Source: Semisulcospira habei
Lineage: Eukaryota; Mollusca; Gastropoda; Semisulcospiridae
Reading direction: 5' to 3'
Length of the DNA stretch: 64,000 nt
Assembly: GCA_036245525.1 (NCBI GenBank)
Contig: BTPG01000001.1
Coordinates: 222,248,774 to 222,312,773 of the forward strand
In this document: positions 49,501-57,300 of the stretch, in pieces
Position numbering within the stretch: the first letter of the stretch is position 1
Layout of the letters: every line of letters begins with the position of its first letter
The notes under the pieces: model-generated
Databases searched by the model: none
The model's input: the letters and a program-made list of their open reading frames with translations, nothing else
What the model was told of the DNA's origin: nothing
Program-made: the position numbers and the translations under genes

Positions 49501-50732
49501 ACTTTGACCTCATAGTCAGTACCTACGAAGCATTAAGATCTGTGCGTAGGCAATAATGGAGGCTGTGTTGGTGTTTATTGTGTGCGGCAAAACCAATCAC
49601 CAGGGATTACCGAAGGATTAACAAAATAGGTATGAAATAAATAGTTTCTTGCATCAGCGTTCAGGTGATACAGAGAATCTCACTCTGGGGATTTTGAAAC
49701 CTTATCCTACGAGTGTAAAGCTCTCGAGTGAGATTCTCAGTGTCACCTAATAAACACCACTAGAATTATTTGAATAAACTGACACAGCACAGTGACGTGG
49801 TCACTCGGAGATCGACAGCTTGACCATTTTGTTCGTATGATCGGTAAACATGTGGTCCATGAATCGGAAACTGTTCCGACAACGGCAGAAAGCTACATAA
49901 TGCTAATAACACCTTGACTGTCGAGCAAACAATGCAAACAGCCTAACTGCAAGAGACAAAGACCCTCATGAGCCTCTGCTGTGGACAAAGACCCTCATGA
50001 GCCCCTGCTGTGGCGTGGCCCATGAGGATTTATGCCTCTTGATGACGCCACTTTGTGAAACATGTTGCTTGGACGGCTGGGCCTCTCTGGCGTTGAATTA
50101 AGAAAAAAAGATTTCAGAAATGATCTGTGTCCACTGGCATGGAAGTGAAGGGGTTAATGTTGCCTTTGTCGTGTACAGACAAGGTGTCAGTGAGTGTTGC
50201 TCGCCGTGTGTTGTTCTGTCACCAGATTGTGGACACGCCTGGTCTGTCTCAGGCACCCGGTTTTGAGGAGAAAGCCGTCAAGGAAATAGCGCGTCTTGTG
50301 GAGGAAATGAGCCTGGGTTTCCACGTCGTTCTGTGGCTCGTGCGGTACGACTGGATCTACACGTCAGCAGATGATTATTGTTACAAACATATGAAAACGC
50401 TCCTTGGTGAAAACGTGACAAAGCACATGATAGTACTGCTCACTGGGGCTGATGGCACAGATCAAGAGAGGCGGAATTATGAAGAGCTCACTAAGGTTGT
50501 TGTGACAAAGATTTCCAAGATTTCACTTGTTAAACCAGTTATGGACGATTGTGAGTGGAGACACGTCCCTTTCATTAACAGCGCTGACGAGAAAACCAAA
50601 GCTGCACAGCTGGAATATTTGTTTTCGACGATCGACAAACTGCTTGCTGAGAACGGCCGCGAAATCTTCCGCCCGACGTTGAATGTCACAGAAGCGATCG
50701 AAGTAGCCGCTGAAAACAAGAGTAAGAAGTGA
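30307..50732 (+). CDS. Transmembrane AIG1/GIMAP-type GTPase, 3' five exons
   Basis: Five exons with GT/AG borders and consistent phases: 30307-30345, 32248-32341, 33407-33732, 43366-43547, 50226-50732 (TGA). In order they encode a Pro/Gly/Thr stalk, one hydrophobic helix ([19 protein letters not shown]) followed by basic QKRFKDR, a 100-residue Ser/Glu/Arg-rich linker, and an AIG1 domain with [17 protein letters not shown] (G1), IVDTPGL (G3), VLLTGAD (G4 position) and VPFINSA (G5 position). It ends 25 residues after the domain. Topology by the positive-inside rule puts the GTPase in the cytoplasm. AIG1 GTPases are immune-associated in animals and plants, and many are single-domain or membrane-tail-anchored. 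A single-pass receptor-like layout with the GTPase inside is unusual. The 5' exons (signal peptide, ectodomain) are not found here and may lie left of 28 kb or off the window. Confidence 0.75.
30570..31524 (+). mobile_element. L2/CR1-like LINE fragment, C-terminal part
   Basis: [12 protein letters not shown] (RT block 4) at about 30595, a degraded YANDTELS (position of the FADD motif), then [14 protein letters not shown] and [13 protein letters not shown] across several frames, ending TFLF near 31500. Many stops; dead. In intron 1 of the AIG1 gene. Confidence 0.75.
31660..31713 (+). repeat. (ATT)n microsatellite
   Basis: About 18 trinucleotide units. Confidence 0.95.
32248..32341 (+). CDS. 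Transmembrane exon of the AIG1 gene
   Basis: Acceptor TTTGCAG and donor GTTAGT. Enters in phase 1 and leaves in phase 2. Encodes [10 protein letters not shown], then a 19-residue hydrophobic helix and FQKR. Confidence 0.75.
33134..33243. repeat. Inverted repeat (hairpin, about 37-bp arms)
   Basis: CTTTAGCTGTCGGTAGCGCT at the left pairs with AGCGCTACCGACAGCCTAAAG at the right, and GTCGAGGTGATTCC pairs with GGAATCACCTCGAC. Palindromic MITE-like unit in the intron before the linker exon. Confidence 0.75.
33407..33732 (+). CDS. Cytoplasmic linker exon of the AIG1 gene
   Basis: Acceptor CTGCAG and donor GTAAGA. Open in the frame set by the previous exon for 108 codons. Very polar, with repeated Pro/Glu/Ser/Thr segments and no domain. 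Confidence 0.7.
33847..36027 (-). repeat. 3' LTR of the Gag-only element, split by a LINE
   Basis: The segments 33847-34202 and 35422-36027 match 38973-39922 in order. Confidence 0.9.
34203..35421 (+). mobile_element. 5'-truncated LINE with C-terminal zinc finger
   Basis: The target duplication AATTATACA is at 34194-34202 and 35422-35430. An ORF at about 34575-35390 encodes a LINE C-terminus: [49 protein letters not shown] and a closing C2H2-type finger ([21 protein letters not shown], positions about 35305-35367). No RT core remains. The first 370 bases are rearranged non-coding sequence. Confidence 0.85.
36339..38899 (-). CDS. Gag polyprotein with zinc knuckle and protease-like domain
   Basis: The long frame from ATG 38477 is 712 codons. 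A likelier start is ATG 38899 ([17 protein letters not shown]) in another frame. The two are joined across a low-complexity Glu/Arg repeat (38500-38800) where length changes shift the frame. Domains in order: Glu/Arg coiled region; a Gag capsid-like region ([36 protein letters not shown]); a [14 protein letters not shown] knuckle (about 37785-37825); a retropepsin-like segment with [15 protein letters not shown] (DTG catalytic) and LIIGNIDG; then 300 residues of coiled and acidic sequence. No RT, RNase H or integrase, so mobility would depend on another element. Confidence 0.8.
38973..39922 (-). repeat. 5' LTR of the Gag-only element
   Basis: Uninterrupted 950-bp LTR, used here as the reference for the split left LTR. 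Confidence 0.9.
39923..41027. other. Intronic stretch, no gene
   Basis: G-rich tract at 40029-40060. Short 60-bp repeat copy at 40736-40794. Nothing else supported. Confidence 0.6.
40736..40794 (+). repeat. Short 60-bp SINE-like repeat, copy 4
   Basis: Exact 11-bp target duplication GCGAACATTGT at 40725-40735 and 40795-40805. Confidence 0.85.
41028..43012 (-). repeat. Solo LTR of a large LTR retrotransposon (copy A)
   Basis: Minus orientation, 1985 bp, TGTCACCACACGG at the 5' end and CGGAAGCGTGGGTCGTGACA at the 3' end. The second copy, at 52125-61550, defines the borders. Flanks ATCGA and ATTGA are a 5-bp duplication with one change. It contains a (A)41 tract (42740-42780), a C-run (42285-42302) and an embedded 60-bp repeat (42181-42226). 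Confidence 0.75.
42181..42226 (-). repeat. Short 60-bp repeat embedded in solo LTR A
   Basis: Same unit present at the equivalent place in LTR B (about 52881-52924), so it was inserted in their ancestor. Confidence 0.7.
43155..43224. repeat. Hairpin repeat, AAGAGGCATAGAT family, copy 1
   Basis: Palindrome with arms AAGAGGCATAGATCCTTATG and its near reverse complement ending ATCTATGCCTCTTG around a CCCCGCAGTTGCAGGGG loop. 140 bp upstream of the P-loop exon. Confidence 0.8.
43366..43547 (+). CDS. G1 (P-loop) exon of the AIG1 gene
   Basis: Acceptor TGTGCAG, phase 1, donor GTATTT, phase 0. P-loop GKTGTGKST, then a basic stretch with [19 protein letters not shown] that joins in frame to IVDTPG of the last exon. 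Confidence 0.85.
43629..43757 (+). repeat. (CA)n microsatellite
   Basis: About 63 units with one interruption, 80 bp after the P-loop exon donor. Confidence 0.95.
44047..44134 (+). repeat. G-rich low-complexity tract
   Basis: Several runs of 6-10 G. ORFs here are artefacts. Confidence 0.85.
44480..44854 (-). repeat. SINE family 1, copy D
   Basis: Reverse orientation. Exact 15-bp target duplication GTTAAAAGTGTTTTA at 44465-44479 and 44855-44869. Confidence 0.95.
45040..45405 (+). repeat. SINE family 1, copy E
   Basis: Target duplication CCTTCCTTCAAAC at 45027-45039 and 45406-45418. A 60-bp piece upstream (about 44960-45010) duplicates the target plus the first bases of the SINE. Confidence 0.9.
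45419..46732. other. Intronic stretch with C-run and (CA)n tract
   Basis: C-run at 46350-46369, (CA)n at 46437-46500. No gene recognised. Confidence 0.6.
46733..47345 (+). repeat. TGACCTTGACCTTT-type repeat block, unit I
   Basis: Contains three internal subunits, each with a GTGACCCTTGACCTTT-like core, AAAGGTCTTA and CCAAGTTTGGGTTTGAAG segments. Repeated as 48785-49405. Confidence 0.75.
47821..47912 (+). repeat. (CA)n microsatellites
   Basis: Two CA arrays split by a CTCCCTCACCCCTTC segment. Confidence 0.95.
47993..48074. repeat. Inverted repeat hairpin
   Basis: GTGTCAGATTAGCTTG pairs with CAAGCTAATCTGACAG, and outer ATAATTCAA pairs with TTGAATTAT. Confidence 0.7.
48290..48700 (+). repeat. 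G-rich minisatellite, about five units of 80-110 bp
   Basis: Each unit has GACCTTGCTTCCAAGGGCCGAA- and AATCAAACAGGGAGAGG-like segments separated by variable G runs. ORFs with poly-Gly or poly-Pro on either strand are artefacts. Confidence 0.75.
48785..49405 (+). repeat. TGACCTTGACCTTT-type repeat block, unit II
   Basis: Second copy of 46733-47345, in the same order and orientation and somewhat diverged. Confidence 0.75.
49417..49498 (+). repeat. (CA)n microsatellite
   Basis: Directly follows unit II. Confidence 0.95.
49667..49745. repeat. Inverted repeat hairpin
   Basis: AGGTGATACAGAGAATCTCACTC at the left (two blocks) pairs with GAGTGAGATTCTCAGTGTCACC at the right. Confidence 0.7.
49948..50043. 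repeat. Hairpin repeat, AAGAGGCATAGAT family, copy 2
   Basis: The left arm is tandemly duplicated (ACAAAGACCCTCATGAGCC twice). The right arm ends ATGCCTCTTG. 180 bp upstream of the last AIG1 exon. Confidence 0.75.
50226..50732 (+). CDS. G3-G5 terminal exon of the AIG1 gene
   Basis: Acceptor TCACCAG at 50219-50225, phase 0. [13 protein letters not shown], then the conserved-box region ([18 protein letters not shown]), [12 protein letters not shown] and [12 protein letters not shown], ending NKSKK at TGA 50730. The open frame also extends upstream to 50127, but the domain alignment and phase select the internal acceptor. Confidence 0.85.
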   Translation: MVDTPGLSQAPGFEEKAVKEIARLVEEMSLGFHVVLWLVRYDWIYTSADDYCYKHMKTLLGENVTKHMIVLLTGADGTDQERRNYEELTKVVVTKISKISLVKPVMDDCEWRHVPFINSADEKTKAAQLEYLFSTIDKLLAENGREIFRPTLNVTEAIEVAAENKSKK

Positions 50733-50892
50733 ACTGAAAATCATCGGAAAAGAATACAGTAATTATGCCTGCACCAGTATATATTCAACACGCAACGAAA
50801 TTTCAGTAGGAGCTATTTTTCTAAACCAGAAGATGGGCGTAAAATGCACGAAGTTGTAACATTCAGGGGACTCAGCTGACCCGCTCCATCTG

Positions 50893-50985
50893 GCCAAGAG
50901 GCATACATTCTCATGAGCCCATGCAGTCACAGTACTGTACTGGTGCAGTCGCACTGGCTCATGAGAAGAATGTACGCCTGTGGTA
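50893..50985. repeat. Hairpin repeat, AAGAGGCATAGAT family, copy 3
   Basis: AGGCATACATTCTCATGAG pairs with CTCATGAGAAGAATGTACGCC around a GTACTGTACTGG centre. In the 3' flank of the AIG1 gene. Confidence 0.75.
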
Positions 50986-52078
50986 AAAATGCCTTGTACA
51001 CGTTTTTATATCTTATTATTTTTCTCATCTTTTTTTGTTTAGTCAGTGTGCTCACTGAGGCTCACGTAATTCACCTCAGTATTTTTGTCTCCTGCAAGCT
51101 TGGAATTTAGTGTGTACATTTACCGCCAGTAGTAAGAGGCGAGGATGTGTAGCACAGCAGAATGTTTAGACAAAGGCTAGCTGTTGTACTCAGTGACCGC
51201 ACCTCGCCTAGTGTCGTTTTCTCCCTTCAACCTTTCCAGACCTCTGCTACGGTGCCAGACAGCTGGTTACTGCGGAGTATTTTCCCCTGACAAATGATTT
51301 GCCGGTTGGATTTTGTTTATTAACTACGTCGGTCTTGTAAAAGTACGATATTTTATCTGCAAGAGGATTTTATAACAATATAGTGTTTGAAGAGCTCTAA
51401 GTGTTGGTAATGTTTCAGAACTGACAAAAGCGTATTCCAACTAGGAAAGTAATGTTCTATCGCATGGAAGAGTGCTTCACCATTTTGTCAAGCGTAATGA
51501 TTTTGGTCGGGCGAACCACTATTGTAACGGGCTCATCGGACTCTGTCTTGATCCAGGGGGAAAAAACGGATTTGTTCAATAGCATGTCCGTTGAAAGGTC
51601 CTGGTAAATCAAAGTGGGACAGTTGGAGTGTGCCTGAGTTGATCAGTGTTCAGGTCGTACTCCATAGGCAATAGATTTCCCTGTCCCCCATAACCCGCCC
51701 GAAAGGGCCGTCCATGATCATCTCGGTGCTGTGGACGTTAAACCCGAACTAACCAACCGGACTCTGTCGTTTTCCGAGGCTTCCCTTTTACAAATTCCCT
51801 TTTACAAAGGGCGCTTTGGACTTATTTAGTCATTTTTGTACACGGGTTCGTCTTTTACCAAAGGCCTTTCTGACTTAGCTACCTTTATAAAGGGCACTTT
51901 GAACGTTGTCATTTTTTTTTTTGACGAGGCTACCTTGTACCTAATGGCCTCTCCGACTTATTTATTCTACTAGATTCTCCTTTACAAAGGGTACTTGTTC
52001 GGACTTTGTCATTCTTTTCAGGGACACGACTTAGATATTAGTACTGTGCTGCGCTACTGTAGTAACGCCTGATTACAC
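50986..52078. other. Downstream flank with minisatellite, no gene
   Basis: At 51690-51765 a SINE-like tail (GTGGACGTTAAACCCGAACT). At 51780-52020 about four diverged 55-65 bp units containing CTTTTACAAAGGGC and GGACTTATTTAGTCATT. Nothing else is seen. Confidence 0.55.
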
Positions 52079-53121
52079 TGTGACCAGCAGAGAATATATT
52101 TTTCTCAAACGGCCTCATGCCGGGTGTCACGACACGGGGTTTTTTTTTCGCCTAATTTTGTAGGGGAGTAAGTTTAGAGGGGTGGCAGAATTTAGTTAGT
52201 CACCGGGTAGCGTTAGCATATGTGTGTAGTATTTGGCCTTTACACGAGTTTTTGCTGCCGTGTGAGAGTTTGGAGGTAGGCGTGAAGCCACGTGGCCGCC
52301 TAGTCTGAACGCCATCGGGTGGTTAGTGTTTCACGTGTCTCCACATCACGTAATGTAGTGAGCGATTTTTCGCCAACCTTAATTTATCCAAGGTTTCGTC
52401 AGTCGCATTCCACCAGCGAACGAAAACAGTCGTCTTTTCAACGTAGTCTCTGAGGGGGGTGGGGTGGGGGGTGTGCGGGCGTGGTTTTCCATTAGCCGCC
52501 GCCTCAAGTAGCTGTGTCGTCCCACCTGTGGCGTCCCTACGAAACGGCCCTGGTCGAGCCCGGGAGCCGGTGTCCTAAAAAGAGAAGAAGACCTGCGACG
52601 ACTTTACCCCTGACTTGTCTTGTCTGACCTAACTTGTCTTGTCTCGTCCTAGCCGGGGCGTCTTCACGGATGACAGTGAGTACACGCGACAATTCTCACT
52701 AGTGGCCATTTGCTCGGGGGGTTTATTTGTGTTTGCTTGTCAGTTCCGTATTATTATTTTGGCTAGTGTATTGGGGGGCAGGTGCAGAATAGAAGAGAAT
52801 AGAATGTAGAAGTGCCAGAAGGCCGTGTGTTGTAGGTTGTAATATTTAGAGTATCTAGCGGGGGGGGGGGGGGGGGGGGTTAGTTAGAGGTTTAACGCCG
52901 AGTAGGCGACTAAGGTCGTCTCAGTAATTAGCGTCGGAGGGTGTATTCGGGAGTGAGTCATGTGGTGACGTGTAAATATGTATTTTGTCGAGTTTGAATT
53001 TATTGTTGCGGGAGAAAAGTGAAGGAAATGTGAGATTGAATTCAGAGGTAAAGGGGATATGTCAAGGTTGAATCTACCGTTGTGGGAGGGAAGTGATGGG
53101 AATATAAAAGACGGCAGTTAA

Positions 53122-53665
53122 AGGTCCTGGTTCAGCAATTAGTGTGTAGAGGACAGCGAAAAAAAAAAGTCAAAGTCCCTACCTGACACAGAAAGTCAGT
53201 GCAACCCTGACAGGGCCCCGTTAGATGGGGTCCCCGAACACGCACGTTACTATAGCTGCTGTAGAGTGTCAGACGTCCCTGACGGCTGTCACAGTTCACG
53301 CAAACAGGTATACACCACCCAGCTGCCTAAGGTCACTTCCAGTTGCATCTGTCCGTGCATGGTAACATCCAATTCCCGTGCAACTACGAAGAATATCCAA
53401 CTTTCACTTTTGCCAACTGCCAGGGGGAGGTACGGCCGAGCCGACGTCCAAAAACTGGTCCAGCGAATGGTGGCGGTAAGTCCAACATGATATGGCGTCG
53501 TCTTTTCACGTTTCTTGTACAAATATTACTTGTGTTGGCAAGTATATTTCCAACAACAACAAACACCCATGCCGAATGTAGTTGACGTCGTGTTTACAAA
53601 GGGAAGCTACTCGTAAATATGTATATTACAGGGGACACCACCCTAATGCCCACTTCCTTGTCAAC
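53122..53665 (+). repeat. Left inverted repeat of the second TTAA element
   Basis: Matches the reverse complement of 59730-60283. Similarity is strongest in the outer 350 bp. Confidence 0.85.
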
Positions 53666-54330
53666 AACAGGTAGACCTATAGCGATCGTAATGTTATGTG
53701 TGTCCTGGCGTACAGGACAATAATTTCGGAGGAAGTGATGACTGAGGAAATAACTGCAGACCACAGTGCTGAGAAGTTGGCAGAATACATCGATGAACAA
53801 GACGAAGAATAGATTGGTAATCTAAGCCTCACTGTTCGTCTCTTCCGTAGTTACTCGGTCACTACAGCATAACAGCTTGTAACTGTTCTTTAAATTTTCT
53901 CTCTTTTATAAATAATTGTAATATTTTCTGGGCACTTTGCTATTACACATATTTGTGTTATATACATAAATGAAATATGCGATATATTCTGAGCTCAGGT
54001 TTGATGTAAATTCAGAAGTTTCCACTCTTAGTTGCGATTTGTTTTGGGGGTTGATGGCGGTTGTTTTTGTGTAAATATCTTCAGAACGCCACAGCGTTTT
54101 CTAGTACAAAACCCTTGTGTGTATTACATAACTATACAAATACCAGTCATTTGATTATTTTTCAGTGCCACACCAAATGAGCTCACAGAGCAGCAAGCAG
54201 TGTGTTATTTCTGTGGATACATTTGTGAAGCTAGTACAAAGTGAAGGTGCATCAGTAATGGAACACCACCCAATCCCATCACAAGACATAACATATAATC
54301 GCATTGGCAATGGCAAGGTAAATTGTGAAC

Positions 54331-54369
<39 letters not shown>

Positions 54370-57300
54370 ATGTGTGTGTGTGTGGCTTGGGACACAGTGT
54401 ACAACTGGCTTATATTTAGAACAAAATGTACAGCTGTCTGAATAGAATTAAATATACAGCTGTCTGAATAAAAAAAACAAAATATGCCTGCAGTTGTCTG
54501 AACACAAACCAAGTGTTCAGATGCATGTCTGAATGAAAACAAATGTACAGCTGCTCTCTGTATAAAAAAACAACATCAGCAATTGTCTGGATGAGAATAT
54601 AATAAACAGGTATAGATAAGGATACAATATACAACTAGGATCAACCTAAAACATATTTGTTCACAAAAACAGCACATTTCAGTGTGATGAAATAGAGCAA
54701 TACATGTATGTACATAATTCATTATGAAACTCGCAATCAGCGTGGGCTATTGTAAGTTGGCTTAGTTGCCACTGACACATGATGTATTTCTCATATTCAG
54801 CATGCACTCCTATTCCTGAAACCACAGGCTTAGGAACAGGAGAAATATGAGTGACAAAAACTTATAATATTATGTTTGTATATAAAAATATTCTATTGCG
54901 AGTCTTACTGTAAATCATATATGTATTGTTATATTGTTCCATATCATGACACTCAAATGTGCTTCTATTTTGTGACTAAGCCATTTTTAGAAAGCCACAT
55001 GCACACATGTGTATTTATTTCTTTTTCATTTTGCCCATTACTGTGTTTATGCTTTTTTTCTGGACAGCAGGGCTGCCACAAGGTCAGGTGACATGGAACT
55101 GGTGAATGCACAGACTGGCATCGAGTTTCTGAAGACAGCAAGACCTGTCCGATAAGTTGTCACCGACAGAGTTCTACTGTAATCTCCTGCTACTTTCAGG
55201 TAATGATGATCAGTTTTGTGGCATTTGATTTTGAAGTATGGTACACCTTCTTGATTTCACAAAATCATTTTTGCTTGTAAAAGTCCAATCACAGCACACA
55301 TAAAGTAGCATATAGTGTCATGGAAATATTGCTGTCACAATACTGTAAGTTATGATTTACATATGTGACTGCTTCCTCCACACTGTAAGTATATTTACAA
55401 GTTGACAGTAAACATAATTATCATGGTGCCATGGTGTTTTATTCTCCCAAGTCTTCATAACAGCTAGTGCTAGCTACCTGTCAGTTTGTCACTCTGTAAT
55501 GCATGTATCTTTTATTCCAGTATCAAATAGATTTGTATATTATTGGATCATTACCTTAATGTGTTGCACAAAGGCAAGCAAATTGCATGAAGTTGAGTTG
55601 AGCTGTGTGTTTACATGGAGGATATATCCTTGAGTGTATGCAGAACAAAAACACATGACGCTGTTCTGTCATCGAAACAACCTACTCAGTATAAACTGCT
55701 GCTCGTGTATTTTCACTTTTGTGCTTTTGTCAGTTTGAGGTTTTGCTTTATCTATTCATTGGCCATCTGTTTTCAGTTTCTTTGCTGCTGCCAAAGGCTA
55801 AACACCACTTGAAACAATGAATAAAGCCTGTTATCAAGCATCACCACACATTACGAGCTTCCTTGCCAGGCACAATCAAGGTATCATGTCTTATTTACGC
55901 ACTTATTTTGACTTAGAGTTTAGATATGTTTCAGTCTCATCATTGAGTGTTAGTCAAGGGAATGTATCTATGTGGTTGAAATGGCCCAAAAAAACTTCAA
56001 TTGGCTATGAAGGCTACACAATGCACAACATACTTACCATCCTTGACTTAGTTCAACCACCAAGAATGCAAGCAGTATACCAAGACTAGCAACAGGCACT
56101 CTGTGGCATACCAGGTAGCAGAACAGAAATATGCATGCATATAGTATGTTACACACGTGTGCAATTTCTGTTACAAGTGCAGTATTGTACATGTCATTTT
56201 CAGTATCATTACAGTACATGTATTTGTATAAATATACTATTTAGGATTGTGACACTGACCATGCAAACTAAGTTTTTGTTATGGCAAGTCGGGTGCCGAA
56301 TTCCTGTTTGTGTGCACTGTTCACAGTATGTAGTTATGACAAGGATGGAAAATGAAAGCAGAAAGCAGACATGTATGCGATTTATGAAGAAGAATGTCCA
56401 AATGTATTGAAAACAAAGAATGTCCAACACTTTTCTTTTACATTCAACTTTAATACTTTCTTGTGTAGAGAGTACAAAGTGCACAATATGGAGTATCATA
56501 TTACATGCATGTGTCCATTTATTCATGTCCCAGCTACTTGTACAAACAGATGTAAACAATCTCCACACCCATGACAGAAAGTAAATTTTAAATGTAAATG
56601 AAAATGTTCTTTTCATTCTGTTTTTTTCTTATAAAGGAATGCTCTGTGGCCGTGTATCCCCAATGCCTCACTGATGGAAAGCTCTGCAGTTTGTTACAGT
56701 ATCTACGCAGTACAGATGATAGAGTGAGTGACGAGTGGATGTGGTTTTTCAGCAGAAGCAAAGACTTGGAGGTTGGTTGCACACACATACACAACCAGAT
56801 AGTGCCCTCAGGTAGTTTAGATTGGGGCTTGGAAACCGCCATCTGATTATGGCCACCTGACAAGAGCGACAGTGTTTTCTGTTGCCAGGCCCCATATGGC
56901 TCTCATGCCACAACTGAAAAAAATCTGTATGCAGTGTTGGTAATTTTTGAATGCCATTATAATGTGGGATTTTTATTTGCAAATGTGCTGCTATAAATTT
57001 TGATGCTGCAAAATTTGACTTTGTTCTGCTTCTTACAAATATTTAGAAAAGTTGGTTCTTCTGTTAACTCGATCAGCTTGATCAAATTCAGTAGTTCTTG
57101 TTGTCCATTATTATTAGACAATTCCCACACAAACAGTAGGCCGGATTGTCTTCACTGGTGATGCGCTGATAAGGTGTCACCTCTACTCCCACATACGATA
57201 TGGTCACCAGGGGCTGCTCATCGGTTGAGTGCGTCTTTTAGTCTCCCCCAGGGAAAATTTGGCTATGTTGGCCTGAAAACATATTCATATAATATCATGT

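Noticed and set aside
50127..50225. Upstream in-frame extension of the last AIG1 exon
   Set aside because: The domain alignment continues from the P-loop exon directly to the acceptor at 50225 in matching phase; the extension has no AIG1 similarity.
55817..56089. 90-codon plus ORF in the second TTAA element
   Set aside because: No splice-consistent neighbours and no recognised motif; consistent with chance.
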